DNA from: Astragalus membranaceus
Lineage: Eukaryota > Streptophyta > Magnoliopsida > Fabales > Fabaceae
DNA length: 64,000 nucleotides
Direction of reading: 5' to 3'
Assembly: GCA_039519185.1 (NCBI GenBank)
Contig: CM076851.1
Coordinates: forward strand, 100,623,531 to 100,687,530
Shown here piece by piece: positions 1 through 12,250 of the stretch; the stretch's first letter is position 1; each line of letters starts with the position of its first letter. The position numbers and the translations under genes are program-made. The notes under the pieces are model-generated. The model saw only the letters and a program-made list of their open reading frames with translations. It was not told where the DNA came from and did no database searches.

Positions 1-620
1 ATTTCGATTTCTTTTTCTTTCGTAGACTTCGATTTCTTTCGATTTCCTTAAACCCAGATTTCGTTTTCGTTTGATTTCCAGAAACCCATATTTGTCAATT
101 CGTTTTCCAGATTTCATATTTCAATTTGCTTTTCCAGAAACCCACATTATTTGTTCCAGATTTCAATTCGTTTTTCATTCATATTACGTTCTTGTTGTTC
201 ATATTTCGATTTGTTTTTTTTTCGCACAGATTTCAATTCGTTTTTCTCGTTCCATTTCAGATTTGTTGTTTGCTGCAACTGTGAGAGAGAAAGCTGTGAG
301 GAGGAGAGAGTGATGAGGGACTTCGCTGGAAGAGAGATGAGAGGGATGAGGGAGGTGTTGTTGGGGTTTTTTTTAAATAAAAAACTAATTAAAAAATATA
401 ATTATTAATTTAAAGTGACGTATACCGCCACACATGCATCCGTTAAGCCACATCAGCAACGTTAACGCCACATAGGCGTTTTTGGAACGGAAATTTGAAA
501 AAAGGTCAACAATGAACACGTTAGGTAACTTAAAGGACTAAGTTGTTACAAAAAAAACTTAAAGGACCAACTTGTTACAAATAAGTAACTTAAAGGACCT
601 CCAGTGTATTTTTACCCCCA
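1..620. mobile_element. Right end of a non-coding Mutator/foldback-like element
   Basis: The stretch starts with degenerate repeats of TTTCGATTT and CCAGATTTCG. It continues with CCACATCAGC-type boxes and ends in several copies of 'TTAAAGGAC' followed by a TTTTTACCCCCA tip that abuts a (TA)n tract at 621-640. This layout (CT-rich interior, GCCAC(A/G)TCAGC boxes, a C-run tip next to TA repeats) resembles the palindromic elements at 14303-15947 and 57200-58843. Short open frames here are low complexity. The left part lies outside the window, so the class is an inference from resemblance. Confidence 0.4.
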
Positions 621-640
621 TATATATATATATGTATATA

Positions 641-1869
641 TCACAGCCCGATGCACAAATTTAGTGGAAATCAAAAGCCCACCCAATGTTTTTTTACTGA
701 AATTTGCAAACTGGATTTTGGATGCTGAAACCAAATACATCAACTTTCGTAGACCAAATTTTGCTTATAAATGAGCCTGGAGTTGTACTCTAAACCATCA
801 TTTTCTGAAATGATGTTGACTTGTGATCATGTCAATAGTAGAAAACATCATCCCCTGGCTGATTTTCTCAGAGTTTATGCTGAATGGATGCATACAAACA
901 GCATGTTTTCTTGCCTGGTTTCTTTCTGTAGGAGGATTTAACACTGTGACCATATAGAACAAGTTAAAAAAGTGCCGAGATAAGGAGGGACTAAAACTGG
1001 AAATAATAGATAAGCGAAGGAGAGTGCATTCAAATATGGATAGTCATGGAAATTTGGATAAGTATTTAGGGGAGCATCACATATCTTGCCTCAGTTCCTA
1101 TCTTACAGTGTTCTTGATGGTCAAATACTAAAGTTTAGTAACATTGAACCCCCCCACCTCCCAGGCCATTTTCTCTTTACTTATGGAGCTTAGACATGCA
1201 CACACTGTGAGTTGTCCCCACAGGTCCACACCCTTAAGATTGAGCTTAATCCCTCGAGTGTTTGGTGCTGTGACCGTGGCTATAGGTATCAAATTTGACT
1301 CACATGGAACTCAATTTGCCAATTAAGCAAAATAGCTGAAAGTTCTAAGGCTCAGGCTTTAGTGGCAAGAAGATATTAGAATTTAGAAAGTTATCTCACC
1401 GTAATTGCTAATTTAGTTTCTCCACTGTGAATTAATTTGAAAACTGAAAAACAAAAGTTATTTTCATTATCATCCATTTAACTCGCATATACTGTCTATT
1501 CTAATTCTTCCTGCCTTAGTGATCGAGGAATATTGATGAGATTTGTGTATGTTTAGATGAATTCAATTATGCTTCAGTTTTTCTTAGTCATATAACTTAA
1601 TTTTCATTTACAGAGCTAATAGTTTGTCGAATATGCACAATTGCAATCACCCCCTTCCTTTGAAGCTATTCCAAAAGAATTAAACTTTGCTGATCTATCT
1701 GATCTATTGTCAGATTTAATGCTCGTTCCCCTCTATTAATTTTAGAATGCCTTAAATACGTGCCTTGTATTTTAAGGGACATAAGTCTAAATTTTTCGGA
1801 TGGAAAGTGTTACTTGCTGCAAGTTATTTTCCCAGATTAATATATTTTACCATACTATTCATTTTGCAG
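641..1869. other. Non-coding, AT-rich; possible intron or upstream part of the 1870-4735 gene
   Basis: No convincing exon was found. A 60-codon open frame at 1144-1326 has no recognisable motif or coding character. A T-rich tract and CAG acceptor at its right edge (1861-1869) support intron sequence there. Earlier exons of the gene could lie here or left of the window. Confidence 0.35.
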
Positions 1870-4735
1870 TCACCTGGACAGCACCCAGTGCATTGAGAGG
1901 TTCAAAAAATATGATGCTGAATACAGTCGACGTTTGTTAGCTAAATATTTCTCTTCAAAAAGCCTACTTGGAGGTATGCTACAATATCCATTTAAAGAGT
2001 TTGCAGATCTCTCTATAAACACATGATATAAGGTGATTTCCTTGTTAGATTTGTGACTTGTATGATAGACTTCTTGATTAGGCTTGAAGAACCCATTCTG
2101 CTTCCCTTGGTGAATATATGACATTAGTTCATATAATTTTTTGCTTTGAGCCATGGTTTATTATTTTAGCATCACTACGTAATTAGCCTATATATTATGA
2201 TATGATTCAGCAGTGCATAATCTCTACTGCAACTTCTCATGTGCTATTATTCATAATGATCTGTACTCAAGTAAAACATTCACGTCTTCTAATTATCATA
2301 ATGAATATAAAGTGAAGGTTAACACACAGGGTCATTAATGTGTAATTTTAGATTGATGAAATACAATACTCTAATGTTGTGTATAAATTGCTCGCAGTTG
2401 TTGTAATATAAAATTGAATTGGAATATCTTATTGTTTCTTAATTCACTGTGTAAGACTGTTTTGTTTAGCATTTTTCTCCTTTACTTGTTTGATAAGCTA
2501 ATGTCCGCTCTAACTCACAATTCTTAGAATTTAATAGAGATGTGTCTGTATTGTTGACTCTATAACGATGTGTCTATACTATTGACTTTAGAGTACAGAT
2601 GTAGTATGCCACATTGTTTACAATATAGTTTTTCATTGTTAATTAGTAGGATACTCGTGCATACGCACGGATGCTGTTGTGTTTTTTTTATGAATGAACT
2701 TTAGACAATAATTAAATAGTCTCAATATTAACTCGTTAAAAAGAAAGACAAATTTAAAGTAGATAAAAAAGGAGTTTCAAATAAAAAATAGATAAATATT
2801 AAAATCTAAAAATATAAAAGTATCATTGAAAAACAATCTGTGCATTTATCCCCTGTTTTTTTTCATATATTAGTGTTGTTATCCCGTGTTTTTTATATAT
2901 CAGTGCAGCTATCCCGTGTTTTTATATATATCATTGCAGTTATCCCCGTATTTTTTATATATCAGTGCAGTTATCCCGTGTTTTTCTATGTATCAATGTA
3001 GTTATCTCATAGTTTCAATTGAATATTTGAGTTGATTAGTAGATTATAGTAGATAGTAAAAGATAGATAGTAGATTATCAATAAAAAATATTTATCCCGT
3101 ATTTTTTTATATATCAGTGACAATTATTTGTCATTTTTTAGATATTAGTGACAAATATTTGTCACGTGTGTTTTAAATATTAATTAGTTTAAATAGTGAT
3201 AAAGTCTTCTTGTTTTTTAGATAGTAGGTTTATAGTAGTCTTCAAAAAATTATAATTAACAATGGTGAATATTAATCCCGTGTTTGTTTATATATCATTG
3301 CAATTATCCCGTGTTTTTTTATATATCAGTGTGTTTATCTCGTAGTTTCAATTGATTATTTTAGTTGATTAGTAGATTATAGTAAATAGTAAAAGTTAGA
3401 TAGTAGATTATCAATAAGAAATATTTGTTTTAAATATTAATTAGTAGTTTAAATAGTCATTAAGTCTTCTTGTTTTTTAGATAGTAGGTTTGTAGTAGTA
3501 GTCTTCAAATTTTTTAATTATCAATGACAAATATTAATCTTTTGTTTGTTTATATATCACTGCAGTTATCCCGTGTTTTTTATATATCATTGCAGTTATT
3601 TCATAGTTTCAATTAATTATTTTAGTTGATTAGTAGATTATAGTAGATAATAAAAGATAGATAGTAGATTATCAATAAGAGGTTATAGTAGTTTATCAAT
3701 AAGAGGTTATAGTAGATTATCAATAAGAGTGTAAACATATTTCGAAGAGAAAAATTAAAATTTTAAGATGATAACTTTTTCTAAAAAGGTGATAGTTTTT
3801 TTTTAGTGTGAGTCATTTATATTTTTATAGGTAATTTTAGTAGAGTATTGTTTGTATAAATTTAGAAATTTAGTTAAAAAAACTAAAGTGAAGTGATAAG
3901 AGAAAGAAAAGAATTGTTTAAGGAAAAATTAAAAGTAAAGTAAAAAGAAAAAAGGAAGAAAGAGAGTGTAAGAGAAAAATGGAAAGGAGGAAAGACAGCG
4001 TAAGAAGAAAGAGAAAAAAAGGAAGAAAGAGAAAAAAAGGAATAAATAGAGGGTAATGACATTTTACCCTTAAATTAGATATGTGTGTTGTTAATAAGAG
4101 ATTTAAATTAGTAATTTCACAGGAGGTTTGTTTGTATAAATATAAATATATATATTAGATATTAGATATTAGATATTAATATGATCATTTGCATCTGATA
4201 ACGGGGTAGAAGCAAAATACAAAATTCTTGGCATGCTTTGTTTTTATCCAACTTTATAAATCTTGATTTTATAAGTTGAAATTTAATTGCTGAGTTACAC
4301 AAAAGTATAACAATTTCAATTGATAGTAATTATCGTTTTCTGCAGGCAACATATTTGATGAGCAAATAACTGTAGGTGATCAAACTATAAAGTCAAGCAG
4401 GTAAACATATATATGCAATAAACTATCTTGCATTTTAAATGTTAAGTGAAATTCAACAAAAGAATTTGAATAAGATTGATTCATTCAATGTGATTTTCTC
4501 CGTGTGTATTTTTATATGGAAAAATAAAGATCAGTGCATTTATAAATGACTATTAACATTCCAAAAACTCATCGACGCTGTGACATGTTTTTCTAGGTTA
4601 CCGTGTCTCCGATCATGCGCTGATCCTGTCGTAGGTTTTGAAGACCGAAGCAGCAATGGAACATCTTCACCAGCAGATACAGGAGATACACAAGGTAGCA
4701 TCCCTAATGGGAAACACATGGCGAAGAAGAACTGA
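1870..4735 (+). CDS. 3' end of an unidentified plant gene: three terminal exons
   Basis: Exons are read at 1870-1973, 4346-4400 and 4597-4735, with stop TGA at 4733-4735. Each is bounded by AG and GT (TTTTGCAG before, GAG|GTATGC after; CTGCAG before, GCAG|GTAAAC after; TTTTTCTAG before the last). Codon phase is kept across both junctions: a split glycine, then a split arginine. The joined tail reads ...IERFKKYDAEYSRRLLAKY..., then GGNIFDEQITVGDQTIKSSR, then LPCLRSCADPVVGFEDRSS..., ending GKHMAKKN. I do not recognise the family. The phase match argues for a real transcript, and the upstream exons are not visible. The 2.4-kb first intron is swollen by a repeat-rich insertion. Confidence 0.45.
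2650..4160. mobile_element. Repeat-rich insertion in an intron, class unknown
   Basis: The block starts near a small palindrome, CGTGC-ATAC-GCACG at 2656-2669. It continues through nested tandem repeats (2845-3730) and a purine-rich GAAAGAAAA stretch (about 3895-4050). It ends near a TATATTAGATATTAG repeat at about 4150. No coding sequence or clear target duplication was seen. It separates two exons that join in phase, so it was tolerated as intron sequence. It could be a decayed non-autonomous transposon or a satellite-like island. Confidence 0.35.
2845..3730 (+). repeat. Two-level tandem repeat (about 30-bp unit in a larger repeated block)
   Basis: A unit of about 30 bp (TTATCCCGTG, T-run, ATATATCAGTGCAG) occurs about five times at 2850-3000 and returns at 3270-3330 and 3540-3600. 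Each group is followed by the same trailing segment (TAGTTTCAATTGA, TTGATTAGTAGATTATAGTA, GATTATCAATAA). The array therefore has a higher-order block of roughly 270-330 bp repeated about three times with decay. Confidence 0.65.
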
Positions 4736-5419
4736 AATTTGCAAGCATCAGTGCACATGACATGACTCTTAAAAAAGCTAACACAAAATCAAGGTGGATA
4801 TGGCCTCAAAACCATTGAAATCCCAGTCTGAAAAGGATTTCCCCGTGGTTATTTGTATGGGGTTATAATAATGTGTAAAGAAGACCTGTTATTCATATGA
4901 TTCAGTATACTGATTAGAATGTAAACGAGACCCGTTGTTTTATTTTGCATTCTGATCCATTTTTAATTTTCATGTTCTCCAAAACCATGCTACCAAGCTT
5001 TATTATGTTGACTTCATATTCACACACCACACTCCCTATGCCAAAGGCTTTAATAATAATAATAAAAATGTGTGTTTCTCGAGGCTTAATGCAGGTATCA
5101 CCTTGTCAGGAAGTTGGGTGCAAACATCAATTTTACTTGTCGCACGTGCATTTGGCAACTAAGGTTGGGAGCACAAGGAGGATCAAGAGAGAAAAAATAA
5201 GAGTTACCTATTTTCTTTCCAATTTACATAGTAATAGGGAGACGATTGTGTAGTTATCACCTGGAAAGACGTCACTCAAAAATGATTGTCACTCGAAATT
5301 TGAAGAAGAGGAAACACTGATTTTGAAATGTATCACAGAGTATTTATAGCCTTGCAAAAATGGTTTATGTGAGGAAAATGTTCCCGAAAGGATGAGTATC
5401 ACAAAGTATTTATAGCCTT
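4736..5419. other. Non-coding; short 66-bp-period duplication near its end
   Basis: Probable 3' UTR and flank of the preceding gene. The motif ATCAC(A)GAGTATTTATAGCC plus TTGCAAAAATG occurs at 5332 and again at 5398, an imperfect tandem duplication directly upstream of the copia relic. The open frames here have no recognisable motif. Confidence 0.4.
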
Positions 5420-6835
5420 GCAAAAATGTCCAAAATGAAAATGGCTTCTGTATTTCAACTCTTAGAAGTGATGGTGGAGAATTTAAAAATGAAAATTTTA
5501 GAAAAGTTTTGAAGAAAATGGAATATCCCATGATTTCTCCTTTCCAAGAACACCCCCAAGAAAATGGTGTTGTTGAAAGGAATAATGGGACTCTACTAGA
5601 AATGGCTTGCACCAAGCTTCATGAATCCAATGTTGCAACATTTTTTGGCAGAAGTTGTAAACACAGCGTGTTATATTCAAAATAGGATCTCAATAAGATC
5701 TATATTGACAGAACTCCCTATGAATTCATACTTCCACATGAAGCTAGAGATACAAGTTAAGTCCAGAGGAGCTCATCATAGGAGAACCTGGTTATTGCAT
5801 AAGGACCAGATCCTCACTCACTCAGAGACATAGCTAACATAACATTAATATATGAGAAAGAGCCCAAAGGAATTCACGAAACTCTAGCAGATGAATGATG
5901 GATACTTGCAATGCAAGATAAATTGAACCGGTTCAAACACAATATGTGTGGGATATAGTTCCTCAAGAAGAAGGTATTAACTACACTCAAACCTTTGCTG
6001 ATGTTGCCAGATTAGAAGCCATACACATTGTCTTATCTTTTGCTGCACATCACAAAATTGTTTTGTATCAAATGGATGTGAATCGTGCCTTTCTAAATGG
6101 TTTTGTAAATGAAGGGGTATATGTTAAACAACCTTTCGGGAATTTTATGAATATTTTTCAAACTTAAAAGGCTTTATATGATTGGTTCTCTCTTGTACTT
6201 AACTGCATCAATACATTATATTATATAGTGTATATTTTTGTGCTAGATTTCAATCAGACTCCAGGGAGACCCACTTCATAGCAGTTAAGATGATCTTTAG
6301 GTTTCTGGAAGGAATTACTAATTTAGGTTTGTTTTATAAGCAAACAAATGATTAAAAACTAGTAGATTTCTATGATCCTGACTATGCTAGAGATAGAGTT
6401 GAAAGGAAGAGCACATGTGGTGGCTGCCAGTTCCTTGGAGATAATTTAATCTGTTGGTCTACCAAAAGACAAAACACTATTGCACTCTCTCTCACAGCAG
6501 AAGCATAATACATTTCAGCTGCAAGTTGTAGTTCCCACCTTTGGTGGATGATGTATTCGTTTGAGGACTCCTATATCAAAGAGAGTAACATTCCTATATT
6601 TTGTTATAATACATATGTCATATGCTTAACTAAAAATCCAATTTTACATTCGAGAGCTAAACATATATAAAAATTAAACAACATTTTATGAGACTATGTT
6701 CAAAAGGGAAATTTTGAAATAAAATTTGTTGATATTGACCATCAATGTGCGAATATCTTTACAAAACCCCTTGTTGAGGATAGATACAAGTTTATAGGGA
6801 AAACATTAGTTTTGACTTTATGAATGAATGAGGTT
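5420..6835 (+). pseudogene. Decayed Ty1/copia pol (integrase, RT, RNase H fragments)
   Basis: Copia pol signatures appear in order on the plus strand, broken by stops and frameshifts. The integrase core LRSDGGEFKNENF and the HPQENGVVERNN motif are at about 5455-5690. An RT segment is at 5946-6165 (QTFADVARLEAIHIV, then YQMDVNRAFLNGFVNEGVYV). RNase H is at about 6390-6560 (RKSTCGGCQFLGDNLICWST, then ALSLTAEA). The terminal 'IFTKPLVEDRYKF' type motif is at about 6755-6800. It is far beyond function, and no flanking LTRs were identified. The 6840-7130 stretch, rich in ATGCATCTGGTATG-like repeats, may be its downstream region. Confidence 0.85.
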
Positions 6836-7149
6836 TAATTTCTAAGCAGACATATCATCTGGTATAAACATGCATCTAGTACATGTTTCATCTGTGTCTC
6901 ATCTTTTATCATGCATCTGATATGTTCATGCATATAACATGACTATGCATTTGGTATGACAAACATCTGCTACACTTGCTTCTGATGTTTTATGAAAAAC
7001 ATGTTTTTTTGCATCCGGTATGAAATTAAATGCATCACCAATCCAAGTGGTTGACGTTTGAGTTGTGTTATTTGTTTTTATTTTTTTAAAAAAGTAATGA
7101 GTGTCTTAACTACTACAATTCTACAAACGTGTGTTACTTTCCTCATTTA
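6836..7149. other. Non-coding stretch with dispersed ATGCATCTG/GGTATG repeats
   Basis: Several imperfect copies of GCATCTGGTATG and ACATGTTTCATCTG sit downstream of the copia RNase H end. They could be the 3' region of that element. No open reading frame of note. Confidence 0.3.
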
Positions 7150-7412
7150 TACCCTTCCATCAAAATGACCCTAGCTTTGCAAATGCTTCGCCACGAAAAA
7201 CTTGGCCTATGACCAACTTTAGGAAGGATGTCGTAGGATGCTAATACCTTCGCTACGCATAAACGACTCCCGAGCCTAAACCTGGTCCGCAAAACCCCCT
7301 TATCCACTCAATAGGGATTTTCCAATGTTTGCCCTTAAACTAAACTTTGGTGGCGGCTTCATTTCAAAAACTTCGAAGACCCACTCACCCTGATTTTTCG
7401 GTCGCTATAGTG
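7150..7412 (+). mobile_element. Fragment of an Ogre-like LTR (3' end of LTR)
   Basis: The order of landmarks matches the last 200 bp of the complete Ogre-type LTR at 39055-42272: a 'GGATGCTAATACCTTC' block, then 'CGACTCCCGAGCC', then 'TTGGTGGCGGCTTC' and a GATTTTT-containing tip. In the intact LTR these read GGGGTGCTAATACCTTCC, CCGACCCCCGAACCC and TTGGTGGCGGCTCC. The match is partial and the primer site is not preserved. It stops where the next open frame starts, so this is an old truncated fragment. Confidence 0.45.
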
Positions 7413-7759
7413 AGCCACCACTTTCTCCTGATCTTCCAACTCCTAGCAACGCCCCTACTGCTGAGGTAACTACAAACCCCAGGGACAACGTTGCCAATGA
7501 AGTGGGGGAGCCAGTATCAGAAACATGCCCGTCGATGAATCCCCCATCCGAGGGTTTGGAGATGTTGGGTGACGCCGCAGCTCCTGAGACAGATGAAGCC
7601 ATAGTAAATGAGATTGCTGCTGCAGTGGTGGACATTGTGACAGATGCATTTCCGGCTAAGGGGGCGGAGGTTGTGGCAAGCGAGGTCGTAGTGGAGGCCG
7701 AGGCCAATGTTGAGACTCCTGCAGTTCCTGTTACCACCAGTGAGGAAAAGGTCGAGTAA
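7411..7759 (+). pseudogene. Probable remnant of the Tat1 antisense ORF (C-terminal part)
   Basis: The frame is open from about 7411 to the TAA at 7757-7759, about 116 codons. The product is acidic and rich in Ala, Val, Glu and Pro (EPPLSPDLPTPSN..., ...VPVTTSEEKVE) with no catalytic motif. It lies just past the end of the minus-strand integrase and is transcribed toward it, the position of the extra antisense ORF in Tat elements. Its sequence does not resemble the corresponding C-terminus in Tat2. It could also be a chance open frame. Confidence 0.4.
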
Positions 7760-7877
7760 TGCTAGGACCTTTCTCTGTCAATAGTCTTTAATTTTATCAG
7801 CGGGTCGCTAGTGTGTGGCGAGCCATATTCACACTTTCGCTCCTTACAATTACCAATTTTCTTTTCCTTGCATATTT

Positions 7878-8645
7878 TCCCATAGAGTAGGATAATACGC
7901 TTTAAGATATTTGTCGTTGATTTTTGTCTCGAACTCTTCTCTGTCTAGTGTAATCAAAAATTATGCCCCACCGTTGAACACTTCACTCACAATGTAGGGC
8001 CCGTCCCAATTCGGGGACCACTTGCCAAACTGAGGGTCTTTCTTCCCAAGTGGCAGAATAGTCTTCCAAACGAGGTCACCCTCAACAAACTTCTTTGGCT
8101 TGACGTGTTTGTTGTAGGCCCGGGCAGTTTTGGCCTTTTTCATTTCAATCCTGCTGAGGGCAGCCAGCCTATCGTCGTCCAACGAATCCAACTCCATCAA
8201 CATGACCTGTTGGTACTCCTCCACGTTAAGAGAGTGTTGTCGAGCCACTCTTAATGATGCTACATTGATTTCAAGTGGCAACATGACATCCTGACCATAT
8301 ACCAACCGATAGGGAGTCGCCCTCGTGGCCGTGGACTTAGAATTTCTCATAGCCCAAAGAACCTCATTGAGGGTCTCGTGCCACCGTCGAGGCTTGTCCT
8401 CTATGTTTTTCTTGATGAGTTCGATGATGATTTTGTTGGTAGCCTCAGCCTGTCCATTAGCTTGAGCGTAATAAGGAGACGAGTGTCTCATCTTGATGCC
8501 ATACTCTTGGGCAAAGGCCACCACAATGTTTCTTGGTGAACATTGTGCCTTGATCGGCCGTGATGGTTTCTGGGATACCAAATCTGTATATGATTTGGTT
8601 CTCTATGAATTTAATCACCGCAGCCCGATTGACACTGCCTAAAGG
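7878..8645 (-). pseudogene. Tat1 integrase, core and C-terminal part
   Basis: The core end and C-terminus are readable: ITADQGTMFTKKH, then EYGIKMRHSSPYYAQANGQ with the catalytic E in GQAEATNK. Further on are WAMRNSKSTATRATPYRLVY and the GPY-type C-terminal motif (KWSPNWDGPYIV). The frame shifts near 8520, and an in-frame stop at 7961 precedes a readable tail (LDREEFETKINDKYLKAYYP). At 8645 the sequence is cut by the solo LTR and resumes at 11904. Confidence 0.85.
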
Positions 8646-8650
8646 CACAG

Positions 8651-9040
8651 TGTAACACCCCGTATTTCTAAAACAAGAAATACCTAAATATACAAATTGG
8701 TTCACATTAGAGTATAAAAAAAATTTCTGCTCAGATATACATCTTTACAAGAAACAGCAGAAACTGAAACATAACATAATACAATTTCGAGTCATAAGAC
8801 CGAATACAGAGACAACGACAAACAAACAAACATAAACAACTAGGAATGAGTCAATCTTCAATCTTCTCCTCGAGTGTGACAACTGACCATTCTGCTTGCT
8901 TTCCCATTTCCTGTTCTCTATAAAAACAACAACAATGATTGGGTGAGACAACTTGTCTCAGTGAGTTCTACCGTGCCCCCTCACTATCACTCGGTTTATT
9001 TATAAAATCGTTGCAACATAGTTAACTCATAACTATTTAT

Positions 9041-9106
<66 letters not shown>

Positions 9107-11898
9107 AGCCCATTACCGACTGTGCAAAGCCCACAATCCCGGTAAATGAAGTGCTATTATATATTTTTAAGCCTTGTCAATTAATTTATAATTACAAGCT
9201 TTTCCAAACGAAACATCGACTGTACAAAGCCCACAATCCCGATGAGTCGAGAACTTAACTTAGCATAAATCGGCTGTGCAAAGCCCACAATCCCGATAAC
9301 CCACGTTAGACCATTCCATAACGTTTCCAGGGCCTAGGGTGAGGGCTCATGACTTCCGTTCCTAGTATGCTATTTCGTCGGGTCGTCACCCAACTTGATA
9401 TAATTTATATATCATACCCGCATTGGGCCGACACCTATTTTCGATATAATCTATATATCACACCCGCATTGGGCCGACTTCTATGTTCGATATATCTATA
9501 TCTATCGTCGTTCTATAACCCGTTTTGATGAATACCAAGTTATACATCCGGCGTTATAATAAAATACCGAGTTGGACGAATTATTCGTTTTGTTATTCAA
9601 AATCATATGCTCACACGCGGTCTACAATTCGGTTTTGAAAACAACTTTGACTTTCAAAAACAGTGTATTTTCCAAATTCAGATTATATATATAGTTAGGT
9701 CTTTGAATAAGCTTTCCAACGCACCTGAGAACACCTCAATCGGGTTCCCGGATCAAAAGTTATTGCGAAAACAAAAACAAAATCAGTGTGTTTTGCTGAA
9801 AAATTGCAAAGCGTCGCGACGCGAACTGGTTCCGTCGCGACTCGCGACGCGGAAAGCGACAGAATGTTTTGCGTTGCAAAAATAAGGGAGGTCGCGACGC
9901 GATGGCCACGGGCCGCGACGCGATGGGAGGCAGCAATGGCTGAAAACAACATTTCGAACACCCATTTTGTACCCCGAGACATTTCCTAATCATCGAAACT
10001 TAAAAATAGATATTATAACCAACATTTCAGTCCATATTCCAGTGAAAGCATCAAAATCAACAAATCGATAAAGACATATATAATCACCGAAAAACCGTAA
10101 AAACGTATTTTTCCGAAAACGGTTTTTGACTCGATAATTCTTTCGAAAATGAGTTAGCTTCAGAAACTGAGTTTTAAATCATTCAAGGTCATAAAAATGA
10201 AACCCTAATCGTGAGTAAAACTCACCTGTATGACGAGTCCCCGAGAAGTCGCGTCCTCGCTCGAACAATCGAACCGTTAACCACTCGAACAATCCCCGTA
10301 ATCACGAACACGCTCTGAATGCCTCCGTGATTGAACTCAGTGGGCCCCACTTGCACAAACAGCAACTCTATCAATCGTTCTTACTACTGAACTCCCCTCC
10401 GGTATATTGAACTGATGACCCTCGAGACTTTGACGAGCCGAACCCAAATTCGACGAACAAACATTTTCCAGTTTTGTTTCCGATTTCCAGTATCAGGGTA
10501 CAATTTTGCAACAGGTGTAACTTGGTCAATCCGTGACCAAAACTACTCAAATCAGTGCCCAAAATGAAGAGAATTTTGTCTACTTTCTGATGAAGAAGGA
10601 TTCACACGCATGCAACCAGTACTTTGGGATATATCATCGAAACAAGGTGACTGATCCAATACAGTATCTGATTCTCAATCGGAACTTTAGGGCACAATAT
10701 CACCCTCATTTCCCAATGGAATCCGACTGTTCTTGTGCTCATTTTGAAGAATTTTGTGTCTAGTTTCCAAAGAAACAAAAATCGTGAACAGAAGAGTTGA
10801 ATACAGGGAGATACGACGAAAACACTGATGGTAGGTCATACGGGTTTCGCCCAGAATTCTTGATTATCATGAATCATCAATCCCAAACACTTGTAACTAC
10901 GAATTTGTGTCCCATAGCCAACCCAGACATTCATAACCGAACTAAGTTACACCCAATCTCCAGGAACTTCGAAATGTGGTTGGAGGGAGTACTCTAATAT
11001 GGCCATTGGGCTTTAGAAAGTGGTTATGAAGCTCCAATATCACATGAAATGGTAAACTCACCAACTTGATCATATGAGCTTTGAGAATTCGAAAATGGCA
11101 CCTTGAGGATGAGGGAGAATCAGGTCTTGATGCTGGTGTCATTGGATAGAGAATGAAAAACTGAAGGAATTGGAGGAAGAAAAGTACACATGCATCCATC
11201 TTTGAGTTTGAGTTTCCCCCCTCTTCCTCCTTCTAGATCTTCTCCCTCATGGCCTCCCCCTCTCTCTTTATCCCTTTTTTCCTTCCTTTCCTTTCTGTTT
11301 CAGAATAATAAAGAAGAACCAGGAAAATGAGTGAGTCTTGTGAGGTAATGGGCTGAGGACTTACTTGAGTAGGAAAAGACATAAATACCCTTAAGTGATT
11401 TCCTTACTTTAATTCACCTCTAAATAATCACTAACCCATAATTTCCTTCTACAATCATGGTTATGGATCTTATAAATTGAGTAATGTGTTTGATGTTGGG
11501 AAGTTTGGGTTAAAGGTTTTAAAGGGTACGGAAATGACCAAAATGCCCTTCGCCGAAATTCTCATTTAAGTCCACTCTAATCCATCAAACATTCATCCAT
11601 TCTTATGACTTAGGAATTACAATACCATTTTCATGATCTTACCATGACTAGGATCTAGTTTATTGTTTCATCGGATGATAGATCTTCAATACGAGGCGAA
11701 ATGACGATTTTACCCCTGTGCCTTAATTCCCACAACGATTCACACCATTCGAATAATTTATGTGCATTTCATAAAATCGAGCAATTCAATGTTGCTTTCG
11801 GGACATAGCCATATCCGAGACTCGATTTATCATTTAATCGGATAATAAATCGTGAGTTAATTTCGTAAACCGAAATTAATGAAACTGGGGATGTTACA
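8651..11898. mobile_element. Solo LTR A (TGTAACA...TGTTACA), 3,248 bp, in Tat1 integrase
   Basis: The ends are TGTAACACCCCG and GGGGATGTTACA. They are flanked by a 5-bp target duplication, CACAG, at 8646-8650 and 11899-11903. Removing the element and one duplication rejoins Tat1 integrase. No gag or pol motif is inside, so this is a solo LTR or an LTR-only derivative. It contains an (AT)n run (9044-9101) and three copies of 'GCAAAGCCCACAATCCCG' (about 9124, 9216 and 9270; the middle one starts ACAAAG). It also has a GC-rich CGCGACGCG-bearing patch at 9810-9930. TGTAACAYCCC ends and long LTRs suggest a chromovirus of Tekay/Del type; that assignment is inference. Confidence 0.8.
9044..9101. repeat. 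(AT)n microsatellite
   Basis: An uninterrupted AT dinucleotide run inside solo LTR A. Confidence 0.95.
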
Positions 11899-11903
11899 CA
11901 CAG

Positions 11904-12250
11904 CTTCCACCCATTTGGTGAAGTAATCGGTGGCTACAATAATAAAATTATGGCCCTTTGAACTTGGAGGGTATATCTTTCCGATTAAATCCATGGCCCA
12001 CCCTCTAAATGGCCAAGGCTTAACAATGAGGTGAAGTTCGTCCGCAGGCACTCTAGATTGGTCCATGTAACTGGCAAGTTTTACTACCCTTTGCAAATTG
12101 GAAGCAATCGGCTGTGATCGCCGGCCAATAGTATCCATGCCTATAGATGAGCCACTTCATGATGGGGCCAGACCTGTGTGCACCACCTATACCTGCGTAA
12201 ACTTGTGCCATCACCATATAAGCATCTTTCCTCTTGAGGCATCGTAACAA
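11904..12250 (-). pseudogene. Tat1 integrase, zinc-finger and N-terminal core part
   Basis: A degenerate HHCC region (GGAHRSGPIMKWLIYRHGYY, then C..C near KGSKTCQLHGP) is followed by the first core segment. It contains WAMDLIGKIYPPSSKGHNF and IIVATDYFTKWVEAV, with both expected aspartates. The first zinc-binding histidine is replaced by Tyr, and two frames are needed to read it. It continues at 8645 across solo LTR A. Confidence 0.85.
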
